A stretch of 64,000 nucleotides of DNA, from the NCBI RefSeq assembly GCF_009720365.1, contig NZ_WBZD01000037.1:1-64000 (forward strand), read 5' to 3'. Positions 1 to 8,479 of the stretch are shown here, piece by piece (position 1 is the first letter of the stretch; every line of letters begins with the position of its first letter). A model generated the notes under the pieces. It had not been told where the DNA came from. It did no database searches and saw only the letters and a list, made by a program, of their open reading frames with translations. A program made the position numbers and the translations under genes. Source of the DNA: Catellatospora paridis. Lineage in GTDB: Bacteria; Actinomycetota; Actinomycetes; Mycobacteriales; Micromonosporaceae.

Positions 1-1693
1 GGGCACCGCCCTGCGGGCCGGCGTGCTCGGGCGCGGCCGGGGCCGCGGCCGGGGCGGGATGCTCGGCCGAGCGGGCGGGCGCGCCGTACACGGTGGACGA
101 GCGGGCGATCGGCGGCGCGGCGGGCTGCTCCGCCGGAACCGGCTGGGCGCTGGGTACGGTCACCCGTGCGGTGGCCCGCGCGGCGCCGACCGCGGGCTGC
201 GCCGGCGGGGGAGGCGGCGACATCGGAGCGGACGCCGCAACCTCCGGCTCGGCAGGCGCGGAGACCGCGGCGGAGCCGTACACCCGGCCCTGGGCCTTGG
301 GCGGCGCGGCGGGCACGTCCTCGGCGGGGCTCACCCGGCTGGCGGTCGGCACCGCGGCGGAGGCGACTCCGGCGGCGGCGCGTGCGACGGCGGGCGGCGG
401 GGTGACCGGGATGGCCGGCGGAGTGCTCACCGGCGTCGTCGACGCGGGCGGCGAGCTGACCGGACCTGCGGTCGGCGGCGGGCTCACGGGAGCCGCGGCG
501 GCAGCCGACTCGTAGGACGAGGCGGGCTCGTAGGACGGCGTGGGCGTCGGCTCGTACGACGACGCGGGCTCGTACGACGACGCGGGCGTCGGCTCGTAAG
601 AAGGAGCGGGCTCGTACGACGAGGCGGGCGTCGGCTCGTAGGACGGCGCGGGATCGTAAGAGGGAGTCGGCTCGTACGGTGTGGGCTCGTACGACGACGC
701 GGGCGTCGGCTCGTAAGAAGGAGCGGGCTCGTACGACGAGGCGGGCGTCGGCTCGTAGGACGGCGCGGGATCGTAAGAGGGAGTCGGCTCGTACGGTGTG
801 GGCTCGTACGACGACGCGGGCGTCGGCTCGTAAGAAGGAGCGGGCTCGTACGACGAGGAGGACTCGTAGGACGGCGCGGGCGTCGGCTCGTAAGCGGGCG
901 CGGCGGGCTCGTACGGCGAGGTCGACGAGTACGTCGAGGACTCGTACGGCGCCGGGGCGGGCTCGTAGGCGGGCGGCGGCTCGTAGGCCGGCGCAGCCGG
1001 GGTCTCCGGCTCGGGGTCCATCAGCGCGGCGACCGCGGGCGGAGGCGTCCACGGGCCGGACGGGGCGCTGGGCTTGGGCGACTCACCGGCGGCGAAGGCG
1101 GCCCAGGAGCCCGAGGCGTTGGCCGGCTCGGCCGGCGGCTGCTCGAAGGTGGGCGCCGCGGGCGGCTGCTCCTGCGGCTTGCCGAAGTCGGAGTAGTCCG
1201 GCCAGGCCTGATCCGCGGCGGGCGCGGCTGCCGCCGGCTGCCACGGCTGCTCGGCGGCGGGCTCGGGCTGCCACGGCTGCTCCGCGGGGGTGGACCAGTC
1301 CTGCGACGTGGCCCAGTCCGGCTGCGCCGGCGGCGTCGACCAGTCGGGCTCCGCGGGGGGAGCCGAGGTGACGAAGGGTTCGTGCGCGGCGAACGACGAC
1401 GACATCTCGTGGCGCACGCCGGGGATCGGCACGACGGCCGGGGCCGGCACGTACGGCGCCTCGTCGCCCGTGGGGGCCGCGGCGGCCGGTTCGGCCGGGA
1501 ATCCGCTGAACGCGGGCGGTGCCTGGTCGGCGACCGAGTCCGGCGGGAACGACTCCTCCGGCGTGCTGCCGTATGGAGTGAAGACCGGGAACTCGTCGGG
1601 CGCCGGCGGCGCTTCGAACAGGCCGAACCCGCTCTTGCGCTCGGCTGAGTCAGCCGGCGGCCAGCCGGACTGCTGCGGTGCCTCGGACGTCAT
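1..1693 (-). CDS. Repetitive Pro/Ala/Tyr-rich protein, partial (C-terminus beyond window)
   Basis: A frame opens at ATG 1693 and stays open to the window edge, about 564 codons with no stop, so the C-terminus is missing. A ribosome site (GGGAGG, 1703-1708) sits 9 bases upstream. The N-terminus reads MTSEAPQQSGWPPADSAE. Residues about 130-220 carry repeated PWQP-type segments. About 265-400 is a run of YEPTP/SYEPAP units encoded by a 117-bp tandem repeat. The rest is Ala/Pro-rich with two VYG motifs. I see no signal peptide, membrane segment or known domain, so function is unknown; any catalytic domain would lie beyond the window. The long plus-strand frame at 23-1648 is its shadow: it is extremely Arg/Gly-rich. 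Confidence 0.75.
   Translation of the reverse strand, partial: MTSEAPQQSGWPPADSAERKSGFGLFEAPPAPDEFPVFTPYGSTPEESFPPDSVADQAPPAFSGFPAEPAAAAPTGDEAPYVPAPAVVPIPGVRHEMSSSFAAHEPFVTSAPPAEPDWSTPPAQPDWATSQDWSTPAEQPWQPEPAAEQPWQPAAAAPAADQAWPDYSDFGKPQEQPPAAPTFEQPPAEPANASGSWAAFAAGESPKPSAPSGPWTPPPAVAALMDPEPETPAAPAYEPPPAYEPAPAPYESSTYSSTSPYEPAAPAYEPTPAPSYESSSSYEPAPSYEPTPASSYEPTPYEPTPSYDPAPSYEPTPASSYEPAPSYEPTPASSYEPTPYEPTPSYDPAPSYEPTPASSYEPAPSYEPTPASSYEPASSYEPTPTPSYEPASSYESAAAAAPVSPPPTAGPVSSPPASTTPVSTPPAIPVTPPPAVARAAAGVASAAVPTASRVSPAEDVPAAPPKAQGRVYGSAAVSAPAEPEVAASAPMSPPPPPAQPAVGAARATARVTVPSAQPVPAEQPAAPPIARSSTVYGAPARSAEHPAPAAAPAAPEHAGPQGGA
567..858. repeat. 117-bp tandem repeat, about 2.5 copies, in coding sequence
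   Basis: Copy 1 spans 567-683, copy 2 684-800, and a partial third copy runs 801 to about 858 before diverging. The period of 117 bp is 39 codons, so the reading frame of the minus-strand gene is kept. Each unit encodes YEPTP, SYDPAP, SYEPTPASS and SYEPAP blocks. The copies look identical at the DNA level, which suggests recent duplication. Confidence 0.9.
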
Positions 1694-1861
1694 ACGCGCA
1701 CGCCTCCCTCTGTTTCGCCAGCCCTGGGAGACGCCGAGCGGAAGGAACGCAGGGGTCATGAGCCGAGGGGTGGCGGCCGTGCCCACCGTACCGGTACTCC
1801 CGCGCGACCGGAATACGGGGAGGCGGGTTCACGTTGGCTGCCTGCCAGGACCGTGGACGCA

Positions 1862-1901
1862 TTGCGGCCCCTGTCGCCGGATGGCGCGACAGGGGCCGCA
1901 A
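1862..1901. terminator. Strong hairpin downstream of the 47-aa gene
   Basis: A perfect 16-bp inverted repeat (1862-1877 with 1886-1901) has an 8-base loop. It lies 24 bases past the stop of the small minus-strand gene and between that gene and the next start, so it most likely terminates that gene. There is no clear T-run. Confidence 0.65.
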
Positions 1902-1925
1902 CGCTCTTGGAGGAGGAGAAACGTC

Positions 1926-2069
1926 TCAGTGCAGGCGTACGAACACGGCTGCCATGGGGTCACCGAGTTCCGCGGCGCGGCGACGCTGCGCGCGCTCGGC
2001 GTGGGTGCGCTCGAGGTGGATCTGCTCGGCGCTGCGGCTCCGCGTCCGCATCTTCTTCATGATGCTCAT
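1926..2069 (-). CDS. Small basic protein, 47 aa
   Basis: The frame encodes 47 residues, very rich in Arg, Glu, Ala and His (SAEQIHLERTHAERAQRRR), and looks helical and charged. The start is ATG 2069; an alternative ATG lies at 2060. No good ribosome site is visible. It has its own downstream hairpin. I recall similar short proteins in actinobacteria but know no function. It could be a nucleic-acid-associated or structural small protein, or conceivably spurious. Confidence 0.5.
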   Translation of the reverse strand: MSIMKKMRTRSRSAEQIHLERTHAERAQRRRAAELGDPMAAVFVRLH

Positions 2070-2157
2070 ACCAACTATTACAGCGCATGGAGCCCCACTA
2101 GCACCAACGATTATTCGGTGAGCTGCACCACGGGCCGACGATTCGTAGGTGAACGCC

Positions 2158-3765
2158 TCATGTCCGCGGGGTGATCGCAGCCAGCAACTCGGGTTGCCGG
2201 TGGTCGAGGATGTCACCCGCGGTGAGCACGCCGAGCCAGATCGCACCCGCCGCGTAGGCGAGGCCGACCGGCAGCGCCAGCGCCGCGCCGACCGAGCCGC
2301 CGAGCAGCACCAGCAGCAGCACCGGCACGGCCAGCACCATGCCGGCGAACCAGGCGGCCATCGCCAGGAGACTCTTCGCGACGCCGGTGCCCGTGTTGAT
2401 CGCGAACGGGTTCTGGTTCTCCGGCAGGGCGTACGCCGCCCACACCGACGCGTGCGTGGCGCAGGCCAGGCCGGTCCCGTACGCGGCGAACAGGGTCCCG
2501 ACCATGGCCGGGAGCAGCAGCAGGTCCCCGCGCAGCGCCGCGTTCAGCACGGCGAGCGCCAGCAGCAGCGGCACGATGTACCAGGAGTACGCCACCGCCC
2601 TGGCCCGCAGTTCCACCCGGCCCGGCACGCCGACCACCACGTGCATCGCGTACGCGGTGCCGTCGTAGCCGAACTGGTTCGCGATGCCGAGCCCGGCCAG
2701 CGCGCCGACCAGCACCATCGAGCCGCCGTGCACGCTCTGCGCGGCGATGTTGCCGTCGGCGCTCGGCCCCAGGTTCGTGACCACCGGCAGGAACACCCCG
2801 ATCACCGCGAACGTGATCAGGCTGGCCCGCCGCCGCACGTCGCGCACCCAGTAGCGCAGCTCGCGCTGCACCATCGCGCCGTACGGGGTGCGTGGCAGGC
2901 GGGCCCGGCCGAAGAACCGGGCGACCGGCGCGCCGGTGGCCGCCCGCACCCGCACCGCGCCACCCGCGGACGTGCCGACCATCGCCGACTCCAGCGAACT
3001 CGACCACCACCACATGAGCAGCAGCACCGTCCCGACCGTGATGGCCAGCCGCCCCGCGACCGCCGCCCAGTCCCCGTGCACCGCATCGAGGCCCACCACG
3101 TACGGCGCGGCCAGCGGGGTCCAGCCGAGCACGTCGGCGAACGCGGTCAGCCGCTCGGTGCCGACCTGCTGCGCGCCCGAGGTGAGCAGGAACTGGATCG
3201 GACCCAGCGACGCGGCGAGCACCGCGAGCACCACGGCGGCCAGGTCGCGGGTCCGCCGGGCCCGCAGCGCGCGGGAGAAGCCGCTGGTCACGGCCCGGCT
3301 CACCACCACGCACAGCAGCAGGCCGAGCACCACTCCGACGGCCGCGACCAGGGCGGGCAGCGGCCCACCGGCCACGCCCGCGCCGATCGCCAGTCCGGAG
3401 GTCGCCAGCAGCGTGCCGAACGCGGGCACGCCCAGCAGCGCCGCGATCAGCAGGCCGCGCAGCAGCGTCGGCCGGGGCAGCGGGAGCAGGGCGAACCGGC
3501 CGGGCTCCAGGGTCTCGTCGACGCCGAACCAGACCAGGGGCATCAGGATCCAGCCGAGCACCAGCACGGTCCCGGCGAACGCAGGGATCACGGCGCCCCA
3601 GTCAGGCGCGTTGGACACGAACGGGATCAGGAAGAACAGCGCCGCCAGCACGCCGTAGAACAGGGCCGAGAGCAGGCCGATCACGAACAGGATCACCTTG
3701 CCGGGGCGGCCACGGAAACCGTTGCGCAGCACGCGCAGCTTGAGGCGGGCGAAGGTCAGAGCCAT
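2158..3765 (-). CDS. ABC-2 type exporter permease
   Basis: This 535-aa protein starts MALTFARLKLRVLRNGFRG and contains about ten to twelve hydrophobic segments spread over its length, with a longer loop near residues 215-300 (SGFSRALRARR and later GAPVARFFGRARLP). That architecture fits the membrane half of an ABC-2 type transporter. It overlaps the 3' end of the ATPase gene by 10 bp, so the two are translationally coupled and form one exporter. The substrate is not evident; a lipid, drug or envelope component is possible. The stop is at 2158, next to the small 47-aa gene on the same strand. Confidence 0.85.
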   Translation of the reverse strand: MALTFARLKLRVLRNGFRGRPGKVILFVIGLLSALFYGVLAALFFLIPFVSNAPDWGAVIPAFAGTVLVLGWILMPLVWFGVDETLEPGRFALLPLPRPTLLRGLLIAALLGVPAFGTLLATSGLAIGAGVAGGPLPALVAAVGVVLGLLLCVVVSRAVTSGFSRALRARRTRDLAAVVLAVLAASLGPIQFLLTSGAQQVGTERLTAFADVLGWTPLAAPYVVGLDAVHGDWAAVAGRLAITVGTVLLLMWWWSSSLESAMVGTSAGGAVRVRAATGAPVARFFGRARLPRTPYGAMVQRELRYWVRDVRRRASLITFAVIGVFLPVVTNLGPSADGNIAAQSVHGGSMVLVGALAGLGIANQFGYDGTAYAMHVVVGVPGRVELRARAVAYSWYIVPLLLALAVLNAALRGDLLLLPAMVGTLFAAYGTGLACATHASVWAAYALPENQNPFAINTGTGVAKSLLAMAAWFAGMVLAVPVLLLVLLGGSVGAALALPVGLAYAAGAIWLGVLTAGDILDHRQPELLAAITPRT

Positions 3766-4511
3766 GACAGCTCCGAGCCGGTCGACACGCGCCCGCCGAC
3801 CACCGCGACGAACGCGTCCTCCAGGGTCCGCCCGTCGCGCACCTCGTCAAGGGTGCCGACCGCGCTGATCCGGCCGTTCGCCATGATCGCGACGTGGCTG
3901 CACAGCCGCTCCACCACCTCCAGCACGTGGCTGGAGAAGATGACGGTGCCGCCGCCGGCGACGTAGCGGGTGAGGATGTCGCGGATGGCCGCGCCGCTTA
4001 CCGGGTCGACGGCCTCGAACGGCTCGTCGAGCACCAGCAGCCGGGGCGCGTGCAGCAGCGCGCAGGCCAGCGCGATCTTCTTCTTCATGCCGGCCGAGTA
4101 GTCGATGACGAGGGTGCGCCCGGCGTCGGTCAGCGCGAGCACGTCGAGCAGCTCGGTGACCCGGGCGTCGATGACGTCAGGCGCCATGCCGCGCAGCAGC
4201 CCCTGGTAGGTGAGCAGTTCGGTGCCGTCGAGGCGGTCGAAGAGGCGTACGCCGTCGGGCATCACGCCGATCAGCGACTTGGCCCGGACCGGGTCGCGCC
4301 ACACGTCGTGGCCGAGCACCAGGGCCCGGCCGGCGTCCGGCCGCAGCAGGCCGACCGCCATGGACAGGGTGGTGGTCTTGCCCGCCCCGTTCGGCCCGAG
4401 CAGGCCGAAGAACGAGCCCGCCGGCACGGCCAGCTCCACGCCGTCGACGGCGACCTTGGTGTCGAACCTCTTGACCAGGCCCTGAAGGGCGAATGCGCTG
4501 TCGGGGATCAC
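3756..4511 (-). CDS. ABC transporter ATP-binding protein
   Basis: The 251-aa protein is a single ABC ATPase domain. The Walker A motif is GPNGAGKT near residue 40, the signature is YSAGMKKK near 140, Walker B is LLVLDEPFEAVDP near 158, and the H-loop is SSHVLEVVERL. The signature is of the YSxGMKKK type common in ABC-2 exporters such as CcmA/NatA-like subunits. It powers the permease encoded immediately downstream and overlapping. The start is ATG 4511. The next gene on the same strand (stop 4579) is 67 bp upstream, so this may begin a separate transcript. Confidence 0.93.
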   Translation of the reverse strand: MIPDSAFALQGLVKRFDTKVAVDGVELAVPAGSFFGLLGPNGAGKTTTLSMAVGLLRPDAGRALVLGHDVWRDPVRAKSLIGVMPDGVRLFDRLDGTELLTYQGLLRGMAPDVIDARVTELLDVLALTDAGRTLVIDYSAGMKKKIALACALLHAPRLLVLDEPFEAVDPVSGAAIRDILTRYVAGGGTVIFSSHVLEVVERLCSHVAIMANGRISAVGTLDEVRDGRTLEDAFVAVVGGRVSTGSELSWL

Positions 4512-4578
4512 GCGTCCGACTGTAGACGCGCGGCGCCCGCCCGTCGCCCCGTGCGAGAGGCGACGGGCAGGCCGTGGA

Positions 4579-6501
4579 CTACCTGCGCGAGTTGAGGTTC
4601 TCGGACTCGGTGCAGGCCCGGCCGGCGGGCATGGTCTGGATGTCGTCCAGCAGCTCTCGGGCGTGCGCGCGGCTGAGGTTCCAGGAGTACCACTGGTCCG
4701 GGTTGCCGTTCAGATCGCGGATCATCCAGCTCAGGGCGCAGCTGCGGTACGGTTCCGGCAGCTGGGCCAGGGCCGGTGCCGCGTCGGGGCCCAGCGCCCG
4801 CAGGTACCAGAAGTCGATCTTCTGGAAGCGCTCGACGTTCTGCTCGGCGATGAAGTGCTCCGGGTTCGCCGCGCCCAGGAACAGCAGCAGCCCGGCGAAG
4901 CCGGCCACCGCCGCGCGGGGGAACCACGAGGCCCGCAGCTTCCACCCGGCGATCGCGATCAGGATGAAGACGCCGCCCAGGTAGAGCTCGACCGAGCCGA
5001 AGAACAGGCGCTCGCGGGTCCAGCCGTAGGTGTTCTGGTAGAGCCACATGCGCCAGACCGCCGAGCCGACGATCACCATGCTCAGCAGCACCAGCGCGCC
5101 GAGCAGGGTGCGCAGCAGCACCCGGTCCTGCGGGGTCTCCTTCGACGCCCAGCGCGACACCAGGCCGATGACGACCAGGGTGAGCACGGTCACCACGAGC
5201 AGCTGGCCGAAGCCCTGCACGGCGTACTCGGAGAAGGTCAGCCCGCTGGTCTTCTGGATGTAGGCCTTGTCGCCGAAGATGAAGCGCAGCTGCACCACCA
5301 CGAACGCGCCGAACAGCAGCACCAGGCCGCCGAGCGGCAGCGCGACCTCGATGCGGCCGATGCGCCGCGTGGCGGGCCGCTCCAGCCCGGACAGGTCCGG
5401 CGGGGCCAGCACGGTGAAGATCGCACCGGCGGTGATCAGGCCGCCGATCACGGTGTACAGCACCCCACGGAAGATCGCGCGGGCGTTGATCTCCGGCAGG
5501 ATGTCGCCGAGCATGGTCGCGAACGCGGCGTCCGCCGATGCGAACAGTGCGCCGAAGACGACCAGCAGCACGAACGTCACCACGAGGGACAGCACGATCC
5601 GGCCCGCGGTGCCGCTCTTCTCCCGCGTCTGCTGCCAGGCGCGTGCGCCCCTGGACAGCCACGGGATGGACCGGAAGAAGGCCAGCGGCAGCGCCAGCGC
5701 GCCCACCACGACGGCCCGGACCGAGTGGCCGCCGGCCACCGCCAGCGAACCGCAGGCCAGCGCGCCTAGGACGCAGAAAACGTACAGCCAGCCCGCGTCG
5801 CGGAAGGTGCCGACGGCCAGCAGCGCCACGGCGAGCACCGCCCAGCCGACGCGGACCCAGCGCTCGATCCGGGTGTCCGGCTTCGGGCCGAACCGCGCCG
5901 CGTGCCAGACCGCGCCCGTCATGACGAGGCCGACCAGCAGCCAGCCGATGCCGGGACGGCTCAGCGGCAGCGCGATCGCGGTGGCCAGGCCGCCGATCAG
6001 CGCGGCGATCCAGGCTGCCGGCCCGCCCGCGTAGTCGGGCCCCTGCCAGCGCGTCTGCAGGAAGCCAGGCGGAGGCGGCGGCAGCGGTGAGAACCGGGCC
6101 ATGTCGGCCGGGTAGGTCTGCGGCGGCACCGCGGCGGTCGCCACGGGCGCGGCCCCGGTCGCCGCGGGTGCGGTCGCCGGAGCCGACGTGGCCGCAGCCG
6201 GTTCGGCAGCCGCAGCGGGTTCGGCCACCGCGTCGGGCGCGGCCCACGTGCCCGCATCCGCCGCGTCCACGGTCTGCGGTACGCCTGCCGCGGGGTCCTC
6301 GCTGGACGCGTCGTCGGTGGCGGCCGCGGCCGGGCCGGTCGGCTCCGCCTCGGCGGCGTCGGCTGTGGCCGGGGCCTTGGCCGCCGCCTTGGCGGGGGTG
6401 CGCTTGCGGGCCGGTGCCTTCTTCGCCGGCACGGCCGCCTCCGCGGCAGGTGGCGACGGCTCGTCAGGCTGCGGTGGGTTGTCCGGAGAGGTGTCTGACA
6501 T
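4579..6501 (-). CDS. DUF4173-type multi-pass membrane protein
   Basis: The 640-aa protein has a long Ala/Pro/Lys-rich cytoplasmic N-terminus (residues 1 to about 150, with a basic KKAPARKRTPAKAAAK patch) followed by roughly eleven membrane segments and a polar tail ending CTESENLNSRR. The membrane part, with FLVVFGALFASADAAF-like features and a tail containing a WYSWNLSRA segment, resembles the DUF4173/DUF4153 family of unknown function. Its start codon lies inside the end of the upstream histidine kinase gene (38-bp overlap), so it is coupled to the two-component system and may be its sensory or output partner. The family call rests on memory of the pattern. Confidence 0.75.
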   Translation of the reverse strand: MSDTSPDNPPQPDEPSPPAAEAAVPAKKAPARKRTPAKAAAKAPATADAAEAEPTGPAAAATDDASSEDPAAGVPQTVDAADAGTWAAPDAVAEPAAAAEPAAATSAPATAPAATGAAPVATAAVPPQTYPADMARFSPLPPPPPGFLQTRWQGPDYAGGPAAWIAALIGGLATAIALPLSRPGIGWLLVGLVMTGAVWHAARFGPKPDTRIERWVRVGWAVLAVALLAVGTFRDAGWLYVFCVLGALACGSLAVAGGHSVRAVVVGALALPLAFFRSIPWLSRGARAWQQTREKSGTAGRIVLSLVVTFVLLVVFGALFASADAAFATMLGDILPEINARAIFRGVLYTVIGGLITAGAIFTVLAPPDLSGLERPATRRIGRIEVALPLGGLVLLFGAFVVVQLRFIFGDKAYIQKTSGLTFSEYAVQGFGQLLVVTVLTLVVIGLVSRWASKETPQDRVLLRTLLGALVLLSMVIVGSAVWRMWLYQNTYGWTRERLFFGSVELYLGGVFILIAIAGWKLRASWFPRAAVAGFAGLLLFLGAANPEHFIAEQNVERFQKIDFWYLRALGPDAAPALAQLPEPYRSCALSWMIRDLNGNPDQWYSWNLSRAHARELLDDIQTMPAGRACTESENLNSRR

Positions 6502-7618
6502 CGTTGGCTCCGACTTCTGCGGGCGACTGATGAGGTACGGGCTTCTGGGGCAGGGTGATGCGGACGCGGCAGCCGATCCCGCCGGGCGGGTCGACGATCG
6601 CGATCGTGCCGTGGTGCAGTTCCACCGCCCAGCGGGCGATGGCGAGGCCGAGACCGGTGCCGCCGTCTGACGACTCGGCGCTCTTGCCTCTGGTGAAACG
6701 CTCGAAGACCCGCTCCCGGAGGGCGGGCGCGATGCCCATCCCCTGGTCGAGCACCTCGAAGACGGTATGGGCGCCGGTGGGGTGGGCGCTGACGGTGACC
6801 AGCCCGCCGGCCGGGCTGTGCCGGGCGGCGTTCTCCAGCAGGTTCGCGAAGACCTGGTGCAGGCGCGCCGGGTCGGCGTTGACGGTGTGCGGGACGACGT
6901 CGTGCAGCCGGAACCGGGTCGCCGGCGCGTTCAGGCTCGCCTCCTCGACGACCCGGGCCAGGAACTCGGCGACCGGCATCGGCACCCGGCGCAGCGCCGA
7001 GGCGCCCGCGTCGACCTTCGACAGATCCAGCAGCTCGGTCACCAGGCGGGACAGCCGCTCGGTCTGCGCCAGCGCGGTGCGCAGCGTGGCCGGGTCGGCG
7101 CTGCTCACGCCGTCGACGATGTTCTCCAGCACCCCGTGCAGGGCGGTGATCGGCGTACGCAGCTCGTGCGACACATTCGCGATCAGCTCGCGCCGCTGCT
7201 GGTCGCTGGCGGCGAGGTCGGCCGCCATCAGGTTGAACGCGCGGGCCAGCTCGCCCACCTCGTCCCGGCTGGTGGCGCGCACCCGGCGGCTGTAGTCGCC
7301 GCGGGCCATCGCCCGCGCCGCCGCGGTCATCTCGCGCAGCGGCTTGGTCATACCGTGCGCCAGCACCTGCAGCGTGATCAGCCCGACCAGGGCCGCGGAG
7401 AAGGCGACCGGCCAGTTGACGAACCCGAGCCGGCCCCAGAACACCACCAGGCCGGTCGCGCCGGAGATGGCAAGCAGGATGGCCAGCTTCAGCTTGATCG
7501 ACCGGAACGGGTCGAGTGGCCGGGGCACCCGGTCAAGCGCCCGGTTGGACAGCACGATCAGCGGCCCCAGCACGCGGTACATGGGGTGGGTGAGCCAGTC
7601 GAGGACGCGTTCGATCAC
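6464..7618 (-). CDS. Sensor histidine kinase (HAMP-HisKA-HATPase)
   Basis: The 384-aa kinase has two membrane segments near residues 43-62 and 68-90, with only a very short extracytoplasmic loop. A HAMP domain follows (TKPLREMTAAARAMARGDYS), then HisKA with NVSHELRTP, phospho-acceptor His151. The ATPase domain shows NLLENAARHSP (N box), DQGMGIAP (G1) and GGTGLGLAI (G2). The near-absence of an external sensor domain suggests it reads a membrane cue or a partner protein such as the coupled DUF4173 protein. Its start overlaps the stop of the response regulator gene by 4 bp. Confidence 0.95.
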   Translation of the reverse strand: MIERVLDWLTHPMYRVLGPLIVLSNRALDRVPRPLDPFRSIKLKLAILLAISGATGLVVFWGRLGFVNWPVAFSAALVGLITLQVLAHGMTKPLREMTAAARAMARGDYSRRVRATSRDEVGELARAFNLMAADLAASDQQRRELIANVSHELRTPITALHGVLENIVDGVSSADPATLRTALAQTERLSRLVTELLDLSKVDAGASALRRVPMPVAEFLARVVEEASLNAPATRFRLHDVVPHTVNADPARLHQVFANLLENAARHSPAGGLVTVSAHPTGAHTVFEVLDQGMGIAPALRERVFERFTRGKSAESSDGGTGLGLAIARWAVELHHGTIAIVDPPGGIGCRVRITLPQKPVPHQSPAEVGANDVRHLSGQPTAA

Positions 7619-8292
7619 GTGGTTTCGGCTTCCAGGGCGTATCCGACTCCGTGCACCGTGCGGATGAGGTCGGCCCCCAGCTTGCGGCGCAGCGCCTTGA
7701 TGTGGGAATCGACCGTGCGGGTGCCGTAGCCCTCGGCCCAGCCCCAGATCTCGGCCAGCAGCCGCTCCCGCGGCAGCACCGCTCGGTGCCGCTCGGCGAG
7801 ATAGACGAGCAGGTCGTACTCGGTCGGGGTGAGGTGGGCCTCGGCCCCGTCCCGGCGTACCCGCCGCTCCGACCGGATGATCTCCAGCGGGCCCAGCTTG
7901 AGCGGCGCGTCCGGGGCGGTGGACCGGTCGGCCCGGCGCAGCAGCGCGTGCACCCGGGCGGCGAGCACCCGCATCGAGAACGGCTTGGTGAGGTAGTCGT
8001 CCGCGCCCACGGCGAGCCCGACCAGCAGGTCGTTCTCGTCGTCGCGGGCGGTGAGCATGAGCACCGGCACCGGCCGCTGCGCCTGGACCCGGCGGCAGAC
8101 CTCCAGCCCGTCGAAGCCCGGCAGCATCAGATCCAGCACGATCAGGTCGGGCTTGAGCCGCCCCGCGGCCTCCACGGCGGCCGGACCCGTCCCGGCGTGC
8201 GCGACCGCGAAACCCTCGGCCCGCAGCCGGGCGATCACCGACCCGGCGATGGTGGGATCGTCCTCCACCACCAGGACGCGACGTTCACTCAT
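7615..8292 (-). CDS. OmpR/PhoB-family response regulator
   Basis: The 225-aa protein has a receiver domain (acidic pair D11/D12, phosphorylated D54 in LIVLDLMLPGFDG, Lys in YLTKPFS) and a C-terminal winged helix (LTPTEYDLLVYLAERH, TVDSHIKALRRKLG). It is first in the operon with the kinase and the DUF4173 gene: 7615-7618 is a 4-bp overlap. The promoter should lie in the 187-bp region shared with the divergent Uma2 gene. Target genes are unknown. Confidence 0.95.
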   Translation of the reverse strand: MSERRVLVVEDDPTIAGSVIARLRAEGFAVAHAGTGPAAVEAAGRLKPDLIVLDLMLPGFDGLEVCRRVQAQRPVPVLMLTARDDENDLLVGLAVGADDYLTKPFSMRVLAARVHALLRRADRSTAPDAPLKLGPLEIIRSERRVRRDGAEAHLTPTEYDLLVYLAERHRAVLPRERLLAEIWGWAEGYGTRTVDSHIKALRRKLGADLIRTVHGVGYALEAETT

Positions 8293-8340
8293 GACCAGGG
8301 ACTGTAGCGGTCACCTGTGCATATCCTCAGGCCCAGTTGT

Positions 8341-8398
8341 GAAGGACTTGTGCGCGGGTCTGATTTGAAGGCGTCGCCGTGCGCACCCGGAGTCCTTC
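8341..8398. repeat. Imperfect palindrome in divergent intergenic region
   Basis: Outer arms GAAGGACT (8341-8348) and AGTCCTTC (8391-8398) can pair, and an inner GTGCGC/GCGCAC can pair as well. It sits between the response regulator and the Uma2 gene, where a terminator would not be expected. It may be a degenerate member of the dispersed GAAGG...CCTTC palindromes seen elsewhere in the window. Confidence 0.4.
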
Positions 8399-8479
8399 AT
8401 TTGACCTGGGGAAGCTTCCTCAACCGCAGATTCGTGCTGCACTCTGGAGATGTCACACGGGCACCGATAGAGAGGACGG

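Noticed and set aside
23-1648. A plus-strand Arg/Gly-rich frame of 541 codons
   Set aside because: It mirrors the Pro/Tyr repeat gene on the minus strand, which has a proper start and ribosome site.
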